DNA from: DASSLY01 sp035689185 | Lineage (GTDB): Bacteria; Actinomycetota; Actinomycetes; Actinomycetales; Dermatophilaceae | Assembly: GCA_035689185.1 (NCBI GenBank) | Contig: DASSLY010000105.1 | Coordinates: 1-29,861, forward strand | Length of the DNA stretch: 29,861 bases | Reading direction: 5' to 3' | Shown: positions 23,703 through 29,861 of the stretch, piece after piece | Layout of the letters: each line of letters opens with the position of its first letter | Numbering within the stretch: position 1 is the stretch's first letter | Made by a program: the position numbers and the translations under genes | Notes under the pieces: model-generated | The model's input: only the letters and a program-made list of their open reading frames with translations | The model's database searches: none | Told to the model about the DNA's origin: nothing

Positions 23703-24959
23703 TCAGGCCGGGATGCGCTCCTGCAGGCCCCATGGCGACCCGTAGCCGCCGGGGTGTTCCCCCGCGAGCAGGTCCAGGAACGGCACCGCATCGAAGGCCT
23801 CCGGGCCGAGCACTCCGGCCCCCCGCCAGACCCCGGTCGCCAGCAGCTCGAGGGCCACAACCGGGTTCACTGCCGTCTGCCACACCACGCACTGCGCGCC
23901 GTAGGTGCGCATGGACCACGCGTTGTCGACCACGTGGTGCAGGTACACCTCCCGCAGCGCGCCGTCCTTGCCGGTCCCGGTCACCCACAGCCCGGCGCAG
24001 GTCGTACCGGTCATCCGCGGCCCGATGCCCGCGGGGTCGGGCAGGCACGCGGCCACCACGTCCCGCGGGGATACGTGCACGCCATGGACGCTCACCGGCT
24101 CGGTGGAGTCCAGCCCCAGCATGTGCAGAGTGCGCAGCACGCCGATGAACTGCTCGCCCAGGCCGTACTTGAACGTCACCCGCCGCGCGTCCAGCCACCG
24201 CGGCATGAGGACCACCTCCTCATGCTCCACGTTCACGCACTCCACCGGCCCGATCCCGGCGGGGAAGTCGAACAGCTCCGGCTCGCTGAACGGCGCCGTG
24301 ACGTACCAGCCGCGGTCCCGCTCCCAGACGACCGGCGGGTTCAGGCACTCCTCGATGGTGGTCCAGATGGAGAAGCTCGGCGCGAAGATCTCCTCGCCGG
24401 CCTCGTTCCGCACGACCAGGTTGGCTCCGTCCCTCGTGCCGAGCTCGTCGATCTCTGCGAACAGGTGGTCCGCGGCATACCGAGCGAACACGTCGGAAAG
24501 GCCGGGTTCGACGCCCATCCCGACCAGCGCCAGCCGGCCGGCGTCCGCCCATTGCCGGGTCTGCGCGAACTGGGCGTCGCCCAGTTTCTCCCCGATCAGC
24601 TCGTAGGGCCGGTCCGGGTGCCGGTGCGACAGGCTCATCGCCATGTCCAGGTAGTCGCAGCCGGCGGCGAACGCTCCCTGGAAGACCGGCAGCACGAACC
24701 GCGGGTCGACCGCGTTGAGCACGTGAGTTGCCCCGTGCTCGCGGGCCAGTGCCGCCACGGACTCTGGACTGCTCGCGTCCACGTGCGCCGCCCGCAGCCG
24801 TTGCTCGCCGGTATGCCGCCCGCTCGCCGCGGCGACGGTGGCGGCGGCTCGGGCCGGGTCGTAGTCGGCGACGACCATCGCCTCGAAGAAGTCGCGCTCC
24901 ACCGCGATCCGGGCGACCGCGTCGCCGACGCCGCCGGCCCCGACGACGAGGATGCGCAT
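23703..24959 (-). CDS. Saccharopine-dehydrogenase-family enzyme, carboxynorspermidine-dehydrogenase-like
   Basis: 418 residues from ATG 24959; a GTG at 24968 that overlaps the potC stop would add three. The N-terminal MRILVVGAGGVGDAVARIA is an NAD(P)-binding Rossmann motif, followed by HVDASSPESVAAL and NAVDPRFVLPVFQGAFAAG. The middle GMGVEPGLSDVFARYAADHL and the late CLPDPAGIGPRMTGTTCAGLW and NPVVALELLATGVW agree in order and spacing with my recollection of carboxynorspermidine dehydrogenase and related saccharopine-dehydrogenase-like reductases, which join an amine to an aldehyde reductively. It is the last gene of a polyamine transport and oxidation operon, so a polyamine-derived substrate is likely. 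True lysine-pathway saccharopine dehydrogenase is less likely given the context. The open frame running upstream to 25583 is the wrong frame of potC. Confidence 0.85.
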   Translation of the reverse strand: MRILVVGAGGVGDAVARIAVERDFFEAMVVADYDPARAAATVAAASGRHTGEQRLRAAHVDASSPESVAALAREHGATHVLNAVDPRFVLPVFQGAFAAGCDYLDMAMSLSHRHPDRPYELIGEKLGDAQFAQTRQWADAGRLALVGMGVEPGLSDVFARYAADHLFAEIDELGTRDGANLVVRNEAGEEIFAPSFSIWTTIEECLNPPVVWERDRGWYVTAPFSEPELFDFPAGIGPVECVNVEHEEVVLMPRWLDARRVTFKYGLGEQFIGVLRTLHMLGLDSTEPVSVHGVHVSPRDVVAACLPDPAGIGPRMTGTTCAGLWVTGTGKDGALREVYLHHVVDNAWSMRTYGAQCVVWQTAVNPVVALELLATGVWRGAGVLGPEAFDAVPFLDLLAGEHPGGYGSPWGLQERIPA

Positions 24960-24964
24960 CGCGC

Positions 24965-25828
24965 TCACGCGCGGGCCCGCCACGAGGACAGGACCTGGCC
25001 GGCGACGACCAGGACGACGGCCACCAGGAACATGCTGAACCCGATGACGTTGGCCTGTGCCGGGATGCCGCGCAGGTAGGACACGTAGACGAACTTGGGG
25101 AAGGTGGTCTCGTCGCCGGAGACGAAGTTGGTGATGATGAAGTCGTCGAAGGACAGCGAGAAGGCCAGCAGCGCCGCCGCCACGACGCCAGGCAGGACCA
25201 GCGGGAAGGTGACACGCCAGAACGTGGCGCCCGGTCCCGCGTACAGGTCGGCCGCAGCCTCTTCCAGCCGCGGGTCCAGCGACTGCAGCCGGGCTTTCAC
25301 CGTCACCACGACGAAGGACAAGCAGAACATGATGTGCGCGAACACGATGGTCCAGAAGCCCAGCTTCACCCCGATCCCGGAGAAGCCTTGCACGAAGATG
25401 GTGAGCAGTGAGGCGCCGAGCACGATCTCCGGGGTGGCCATCGGCAGGAAGATCAACAGGTTCGTTGCGTCCCGGCCGCGGAACCGGTGCCGGACCAGGG
25501 CGAAGGCGGCCATCGTGCCCAGCACCGTGGCCACCAGCGTTGCCAGGGCGCCCACCTGCAGGCTCACCACCAGCGAGTCGCACACCCCGGGCGCCCCGCA
25601 GGGGTTAACCCAGTGCTTCAGCGTCGGGCTGCCCTGCGGGTTCCAGCTGATGTTGGACTTCGTGTAGTTGTTGAACGAGAACGCGAAGGTGTAGGCCACC
25701 GGGACGAACAGGTACACCAGGACGGCGAGCGCCCCGAGCAGCACAGCGTGGTCGGCCAGCCACCGCCGGGCGTCGCCCCGGCCGCGTTGCGGGGCGCGAG
25801 CGGTCTGCGGCTGCCAGCTGGCGCTCAC
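24965..25828 (-). CDS. potC: Polyamine ABC transporter permease (PotC type)
   Basis: 287 residues from GTG 25828, which overlaps the potB stop as GTGA. Six hydrophobic segments are visible, starting with VLLGALAVLVYLFVPVAYTF. The cytoplasmic EAA loop that contacts the ATPase is LEEAAADLYAGPGATFWRVT, followed by PLVLPGVVAAALLAFSLS and the PotC-typical SFDDFIITNFVSG. An outer loop after the first helix contains two Cys in NPCGAPGVCDS, which could form a disulfide. It forms the inner-membrane channel with PotB and carries putrescine or spermidine delivered by PotD. The open frame continues upstream through potB in another frame and is not coding there. Confidence 0.93.
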   Translation of the reverse strand: MSASWQPQTARAPQRGRGDARRWLADHAVLLGALAVLVYLFVPVAYTFAFSFNNYTKSNISWNPQGSPTLKHWVNPCGAPGVCDSLVVSLQVGALATLVATVLGTMAAFALVRHRFRGRDATNLLIFLPMATPEIVLGASLLTIFVQGFSGIGVKLGFWTIVFAHIMFCLSFVVVTVKARLQSLDPRLEEAAADLYAGPGATFWRVTFPLVLPGVVAAALLAFSLSFDDFIITNFVSGDETTFPKFVYVSYLRGIPAQANVIGFSMFLVAVVLVVAGQVLSSWRARA

Positions 25829-26685
25829 ACCAGCTCCTCGGTCCCGAAGCGGCGCATGTAGAGCAGCACCATGGCCAGGATCAGGGCCATCAGCGTGAAG
25901 GACAGCGCTGCCGCGGTCGGGTAGCCGCCCAGCACCCGGAAGAACTGGGACTCGATCACGTTGCCGACCATCTTGGTGCTCCGGTCCGACCCGAGCAGCT
26001 CGGCGTTGACATAGTCGCCGGCCGCGGGGATGAAGGTGAGCAGGGTGCCGGCCAGCACCCCCGGCAGGGACAGCGGCAGGGTGACCGTCCGGAACGTGGT
26101 GAAACCGTTCGCGTACAGGTCGCCGCCCGCCTCGATCAGCCGCGGGTCGGCGCGCTCCAGGCTGGCGTAGATGGGCAGCACCATGAAGGGCAGGAAGTTG
26201 TAGGTCAGGCCAGCCACCACCGCCACCCACGTCTCGGTGATCCGGCCGCCGGGTAGCAGGCCCACGTTGCGCAGCGTCGTGGCCAGGATGCCGTCGTCGG
26301 CCAGAATCTGCCGCCAGGCGATGGTGCGCAGGATGAAGGAGGTGAAGAACGGGGCCACGACACAGATGAGCATGACGTTGCGCCAGCGACCCGCCTTGAA
26401 CGCCATGGCGTAGGCCAGCGGGTAGGCCAGGCAAAACGCGAACACCGTTGCCAGCGTTGCGTACAGCAGGGACCGGCCGAAGTGCGCAGCGAAGTCGCTG
26501 AGTGCCACGGCGTAGTTGGCGAGGTTCACGTCCTGGTAGTAGTAGCCCGGGTAGCCGGGGTAGCCCGACTGCAGGGACACCGCAGCCAGCTGCACCAGCG
26601 GCACCACGAAAAACAGTCCCAGCCACAGCATCCCCGGCAGCAACAGCAGGTATGCCGCCCACCTGGGTCGCGTCGCTGGCGTCAC
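25825..26685 (-). CDS. potB: Polyamine ABC transporter permease (PotB type)
   Basis: 286 residues from GTG 26685, which overlaps the potA stop as GTGA. The first helix is YLLLLPGMLWLGLFFVVPL; five more follow. The EAA loop is LIEAGGDLYANGFTTFRTVT, then LPLSLPGVLAGTLLTFIPAAGDYVNAELLG, the PotB/PotH hallmark including the GDYV segment (quoted in parts of one motif; about residues 200-235). The outer loop after helix 1 has a curious Gly-Tyr-Pro duplication, SGYPGYPGYYYQD. It pairs with PotC to form the membrane pore. Coupled overlaps on both sides indicate a single operon with fixed stoichiometry. Confidence 0.93.
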   Translation of the reverse strand: MTPATRPRWAAYLLLLPGMLWLGLFFVVPLVQLAAVSLQSGYPGYPGYYYQDVNLANYAVALSDFAAHFGRSLLYATLATVFAFCLAYPLAYAMAFKAGRWRNVMLICVVAPFFTSFILRTIAWRQILADDGILATTLRNVGLLPGGRITETWVAVVAGLTYNFLPFMVLPIYASLERADPRLIEAGGDLYANGFTTFRTVTLPLSLPGVLAGTLLTFIPAAGDYVNAELLGSDRSTKMVGNVIESQFFRVLGGYPTAAALSFTLMALILAMVLLYMRRFGTEELV

Positions 26686-27854
26686 GTGGTCACCTCGATG
26701 ACGTCCTGGCTGACGCCGGCGTGCAGGTCCTCGTCCCCGGGCAGGGTGAACGTGTGCCGCGGGTCCCAGGTCAAGGTGACCAGGTCGCCCAGGCTGCACA
26801 AGTCGTCGACGTCGAGGTTCTGGGAGAACACCGTCCAGGTGCCTGCTCCCGGGACGTCCACGAGGTACAGCGTGCTCACCCCGCTGAACGACACGTCGAC
26901 GACCCGCCCGCTGCCCAGGCTGTTCGTCGCCGGATGGGAGGCGCCGGCGCGGATCCGGACCTTCTCCGGCCGGATGCCCAGCACGACGTTGCCGGTGGCG
27001 GCGGTCGCCCGGCCTGCGGGCACGGTCACCCGGCCGCCGCCCACGTCGACCCCCACGTATCCCTCCCCGCGCTCCAGCACCTGTCCCCGGACCAGGTTCG
27101 ACTGGCCCAGGAAGTTGGCGACGAACGCCGTGCGGGGCAGGTCATAGAGCTCGGCCGGCGGTCCCATCTGCTCGATCCGGCCGTGGTTCATCACCGCGAC
27201 CGTGTCGGCCATCGTCATGGCCTCCTCCTGGTCGTGGGTCACGTGGATGAAGGTGATCCCCACCTCGGTCTGGATCCGCTTCAGCTCGACCTGCATCTGG
27301 CGGCGCAGCTTGAGGTCCAGCGCGCCGAGCGGCTCGTCCAGCAACAGCACCTCGGGCCGGTTCACCAGCGCCCGCGCGACCGCCACCCGCTGCTGCTGGC
27401 CGCCGGACAACTGGGCGGGCTTGCGCAGGACCAGGTGGCTCATCTGCACCAGCTCCAACGCCGCCTCCGTCCGCGCGCCCCAGTCAGCGACGCCGCGCCG
27501 GCGCGGGCCGAACGCCACGTTGTCCCGGACGTTGAGGTGGGGGAACAGCGCGTAGCTCTGGAACACCGTGTTGACCGGGCGCTCGTAGGGCCGCGAACCG
27601 GTCAGGTCGGTGTCCCCCACCAGCACGCGGCCGCGGGTGGGCTGCTCCAGCCCGGCGACCATCCGCAACGTGGTCGTCTTCCCGCAGCCGGAGGGCCCGA
27701 GCAGCGCGAAGAACGACCCCCGGGGCACGACCAGGTCCAGCCCCTCCACCGCGGTGAAGGTTCCGAACTCCTTGGTGACCGACTGCAGCCGCAGGTCACC
27801 CGTCGCCGTGCGTACGCCCCGCCCGGAGCGCGGGTGACGGGTGGGCAGCGACAT
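26682..27854 (-). CDS. potA: Polyamine ABC transporter ATP-binding protein (PotA type)
   Basis: 390 residues from ATG 27854, whose A is the last base of the potD stop (TGATG). Walker A is GPSGCGKT (residues 53-60), the Q-loop Gln is in FQSYALFPHL (Gln99), the ABC signature is LSGGQQQR (149-156), Walker B is VLLLDEP (169-175), and the H-loop is THDQEEAMTMAD. A C-terminal TOBE-type regulatory domain of about 130 residues starts near IRPEKVRI. It hydrolyses ATP at the cytoplasmic face to drive uptake through PotB/PotC. The Q-loop and SQNLDVDDLCSLGD tail are as expected for spermidine/putrescine importers rather than sugar importers. Confidence 0.95.
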   Translation of the reverse strand: MSLPTRHPRSGRGVRTATGDLRLQSVTKEFGTFTAVEGLDLVVPRGSFFALLGPSGCGKTTTLRMVAGLEQPTRGRVLVGDTDLTGSRPYERPVNTVFQSYALFPHLNVRDNVAFGPRRRGVADWGARTEAALELVQMSHLVLRKPAQLSGGQQQRVAVARALVNRPEVLLLDEPLGALDLKLRRQMQVELKRIQTEVGITFIHVTHDQEEAMTMADTVAVMNHGRIEQMGPPAELYDLPRTAFVANFLGQSNLVRGQVLERGEGYVGVDVGGGRVTVPAGRATAATGNVVLGIRPEKVRIRAGASHPATNSLGSGRVVDVSFSGVSTLYLVDVPGAGTWTVFSQNLDVDDLCSLGDLVTLTWDPRHTFTLPGDEDLHAGVSQDVIEVTT

Positions 27855-29080
27855 CAGTTGCCGACCACCTTGGCCCAGACGGCGTCGTAGGTCGCCTCCT
27901 CCGCGGCGCTGAGCGCCCGGAACCCCCGGGCGTTCTTGGCCACGAAGTCCGCGGTGGGGAAGATGTACTGGCTCTTCGCCAGCTCGGGGTCGATCTTCTC
28001 CATCTCCGCCTGCGCCCCCTGGACGGGACAGATGTAGTTGACCCATGCCGCGACCTGCGCCGCCACGGCGGGGTCGTAGTAGTAGTTCATCAACATCTCG
28101 GCGTTGCGCCGGTGCCGGGAGGTGATCGGCACCATCATGTTGTCGCTCCACAGCGTGCCGCCCGACTCGGGAATCGCGAACTCCCAGTTCTCGTTGCCGG
28201 TCTCGGCCCGCAGCACGAAGATGTCGCCGCTCCACACGATGCCGGCGATGGCGTTGCCGCTCTGCAGGTCCTGCAGGTAGGAGTTGCCCCGGACCCGGCG
28301 GATGTTGCCATCGGAGATGCGCTTGGAGATGTCGTCCGCCGCCTGCTCGAACTGGACCTTGGTGAAGGTGCCCGAGGGGTCCACGCCCTGGGCCATCATG
28401 GTCAGCCCGACCGTGTCGCGGTACTCGCTGAGCACCACCACCTTGCCCTTCAGCTCGGGACTCCATAGGTCCGCGACGTTCTTCAGCCCCTTCTTCACCT
28501 TGGACTTGTCCCAGCCCAGGCCGGCGAACCCGCTCTGCCAGGTCAGCGAGTACTGCCGGCCGGGGTCGAACGAGACGTTCTTCAGGCTCGGGAGCAGGTT
28601 GACCGCGTTGGGGATCTCGATGAGCTCCAACGGCTGGCACAGGCGGGCCCGGATGATCCGGTTGGCCATCCAGTCGGTGAAGACGAAGATGTCGCGGTCG
28701 ATGTCCTGCTTGGCCCGCAGCTGTGGCGCGATCTTGTTGAAGTAGGAATCGTTGTCGTCGATGTCCTCGGTGTATGACGCGGTGAGGCCGGTCTTCTTCT
28801 GGAAAGCCTCGAGCGTGGGGTACCTCTTGGTCTTCTCGTCGTAGTCCAGGTAGGCGGTCCAGTTCGCGAACTTGACCGACTTCTCGGTGGCCGAGACGTC
28901 TTGGGGCAACGTGGGCTTGGGCGCGGCGGAAGAAGAAGCGGGCGCCGGTGGCGGCGAGCAGGCGGCCAGCGCAGCCAGGGCCGCCGCCCCGCTGGCCACG
29001 CCGAGCACCTGCCTGCGGGTGGGGTACTGCGCGAGGACGGCGGCAACGCGCGGGTCGGCTGCCGGTGGGCGAGCGTGCAT
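27854..29080 (-). CDS. potD: Polyamine-binding lipoprotein (PotD/PotF type)
   Basis: 408 residues from ATG 29080, preceded by GGAGG 5 bases upstream on the coding strand. The N-terminus has twin arginines (PTRRQVLG, residues 20-27), a hydrophobic stretch and the lipobox LAAC with Cys41, so it is probably a Tat-exported lipoprotein. The mature part shows VKFANWTAYLDYDEKT, YTEDIDDNDSYFNKI, IFVFTDWMANR, LTWQSGFAGLGWD and AIAGIVWSGDIFVL, which match the PotD/PotF ligand-binding fold with aromatic and acidic residues for polyamine amines. It is the first transporter gene of the operon, 64 bases after the aldehyde dehydrogenase gene, and has the best ribosome site, consistent with a need for excess binding protein. 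Confidence 0.94.
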   Translation of the reverse strand: MHARPPAADPRVAAVLAQYPTRRQVLGVASGAAALAALAACSPPPAPASSSAAPKPTLPQDVSATEKSVKFANWTAYLDYDEKTKRYPTLEAFQKKTGLTASYTEDIDDNDSYFNKIAPQLRAKQDIDRDIFVFTDWMANRIIRARLCQPLELIEIPNAVNLLPSLKNVSFDPGRQYSLTWQSGFAGLGWDKSKVKKGLKNVADLWSPELKGKVVVLSEYRDTVGLTMMAQGVDPSGTFTKVQFEQAADDISKRISDGNIRRVRGNSYLQDLQSGNAIAGIVWSGDIFVLRAETGNENWEFAIPESGGTLWSDNMMVPITSRHRRNAEMLMNYYYDPAVAAQVAAWVNYICPVQGAQAEMEKIDPELAKSQYIFPTADFVAKNARGFRALSAAEEATYDAVWAKVVGN

Positions 29081-29129
29081 GAGGACCTCCGAGTGAGTAG
29101 GGAGCCGGCGGGCGGGTGAGGGAGCGGCA

Positions 29130-29143
29130 TGCCGGTGCCGGCA
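29130..29143 (-). other. Small hairpin between the aldehyde dehydrogenase and potD genes
   Basis: TGCCG and CGGCA form a 5-bp stem around a 4-base loop directly after the dehydrogenase stop, inside a weaker GTGAG/CTCAC outer pair. It may attenuate readthrough or be an mRNA processing site in this 64-base gap. Confidence 0.3.
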
Positions 29144-29144
29144 C

Positions 29145-29861
29145 TCACGAGGTGATGTTCGCCATGACGTGCTTCACCCGGGTGTAGTCCTCGAAGCCGT
29201 ACATCGACAGGTCCTTGCCGTAGCCGCTGTGCTTGAAGCCTCCGTGCGGCATCTCCGCTACGAGCGGGATGTGGGTGTTGATCCAGACGCAGCCGAAGTC
29301 GAGCCGCCTGCTGGTGCGCATCGCCCGGCCGAAGTCGCGCGTCCACACGCTCGAGGCGAGGCCGTAGCGCACGCCGTTGGCGAGCCGGATCGCCTCCTCC
29401 TCGTCGGTGTAGCGCTGCACGGTGATCACCGGCCCGAAGATCTCGTTCTGGATCGCCTCGTCGTCCTGGCGCAGGTCGGAGACGACCGCCGGTTCCAGGA
29501 AGAAGCCGCCGGACAGGTCGCCTCCGGGGCGGGTGCCGCCGGTGGTGACGGTCGCGTGGTCGGGCAGCCTGCCCAGCATCCCCGTGACGCGGTCGAGCTG
29601 GGTGCGGTTGTTCAGCGGGCCGAAGAGCACGTCCTCGTCGTCGGGCATGCCGGTCTTCAGCGTGCGGGCCTGCTCGGCGAGCGCGGAGACGAAGTCGTCG
29701 TGGATGCCGGGCCCCGCGAGCACCCGAGTGGCGGCGGTGCAGTCCTGGCCGGCGTTGAAGTAGCCGGCTGTCGCGATCGCCTCCGCCGCCGCCTCGAGGT
29801 CGGCGTCGTCGAAGACGATCACCGGCGCCTTGCCGCCGAGCTCGAGGTGGACGCGCTTGAG
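29145..29861 (-). CDS. patD: Gamma-aminobutyraldehyde dehydrogenase, N-terminus beyond the window
   Basis: The frame is open to the window end at 29861, so the start lies outside; 238 C-terminal residues are present. They begin at LKRVHLELGGKAPVIVFDDAD, here quoted to its DDAD end only as landmark, containing the general-base Glu. The catalytic Cys is in YFNAGQDCTAATR. Later motifs are EIFGPVITVQRY and FGCVWINTHIPLVAEMPHGG. The C-terminal HSGYGKDLSMYGFEDYTRV tail closely resembles E. coli PatD (YdcW). The enzyme oxidises 4-aminobutanal from putrescine to GABA with NAD+. It is first among the visible genes of the polyamine operon and links import to degradation; betaine-aldehyde dehydrogenase is the main alternative. 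Confidence 0.9.
   Translation of the reverse strand, partial: LKRVHLELGGKAPVIVFDDADLEAAAEAIATAGYFNAGQDCTAATRVLAGPGIHDDFVSALAEQARTLKTGMPDDEDVLFGPLNNRTQLDRVTGMLGRLPDHATVTTGGTRPGGDLSGGFFLEPAVVSDLRQDDEAIQNEIFGPVITVQRYTDEEEAIRLANGVRYGLASSVWTRDFGRAMRTSRRLDFGCVWINTHIPLVAEMPHGGFKHSGYGKDLSMYGFEDYTRVKHVMANITS

Larger units (their letters stand above)
2423..26657. repeat. Dispersed octamer GTATGCCG / CGGCATAC (13 copies)
   Basis: Exact copies start at 2423, 3011, 4351, 10173, 13988, 14170, 15293, 16182, 20782, 23130, 24473, 24811 and 26650 (8 in GTATGCCG and 5 in CGGCATAC orientation on the plus strand). Near copies are at 1927 (GTATGCCT) and 23092 (CTATGCCG). Counted by eye, so one or two may be missed. 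All but the copy at 16182 are inside genes. Confidence 0.8.

Noticed and set aside
23703..25583. A 626-residue open frame for the saccharopine-like enzyme.
   Set aside because: The upstream part is a wrong-frame reading of potC; the Rossmann motif begins at the ATG at 24959.

Overview
The window is high-G+C DNA from an actinobacterium. Codons end almost always in G or C, GTG starts are common, neighbouring genes overlap by a few bases, and the minus strand carries the dxr - rip1 - ispG - GNAT acetyltransferase - proS neighbourhood that is characteristic of Actinomycetota. A member of the Intrasporangiaceae or a relative is my guess from general resemblance, not a demonstrated placement. There are no rRNA or tRNA genes, CRISPR arrays, insertion sequences or phage genes that I can see. 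No stretch longer than about 222 bases lacks a gene.

Region 1 (1-8146, plus strand) is a tightly coupled seven-gene glycan operon, cut at its 5' end by the window edge. It encodes a nucleotide-sugar dehydrogenase of the N-acetylhexosaminuronate type, two GT4 glycosyltransferases, a heparinase II/III-like lyase, an aminoglycoside-phosphotransferase-fold kinase, a MurG-like glycosyltransferase (COG4671 type) and a polysaccharide-deacetylase-like protein. All six junctions overlap by 1 to 17 bases, so the products probably act together. The lyase and the deacetylase have no visible signal peptide, which points to cytoplasmic precursor editing rather than degradation of an external polymer. This is the best candidate for an undescribed system here.

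Region 2 (8275-12662, plus strand) holds a well-preserved amylosucrase and a secreted M4-type zinc metalloprotease with an Ig-like domain and a C-terminal beta-sandwich-like domain.

Region 3 (12754-22585, minus strand) is largely core. It has gabD (succinate-semialdehyde dehydrogenase), dxr and rip1 overlapping end to start, then ispG, a DUF4081-type GNAT protein, proS, a HAD hydrolase and a TauE/SafE permease. A long imperfect hairpin of about 71 nt separates rip1 from ispG.

Region 4 (22723-23555, plus strand) has a TspO/MBR membrane protein and a 58-residue protein with a strong ribosome binding site, each associated with a short tandem repeat array.

Region 5 (23703-29861, minus strand) is a polyamine operon: gamma-aminobutyraldehyde dehydrogenase (cut by the window end), potD, potA, potB, potC and a saccharopine-dehydrogenase-like enzyme that resembles carboxynorspermidine dehydrogenase. 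With gabD nearby this suggests uptake of putrescine or spermidine and oxidation through GABA to succinate; the GABA transaminase is not in the window.

A signal outside any gene model is the octamer GTATGCCG (or its complement CGGCATAC). I count 13 copies by eye where about one is expected from base composition. Twelve lie inside genes, in four different codon phases, and they force rare codons (TAT, ATA, GCA, CAT); one is intergenic.
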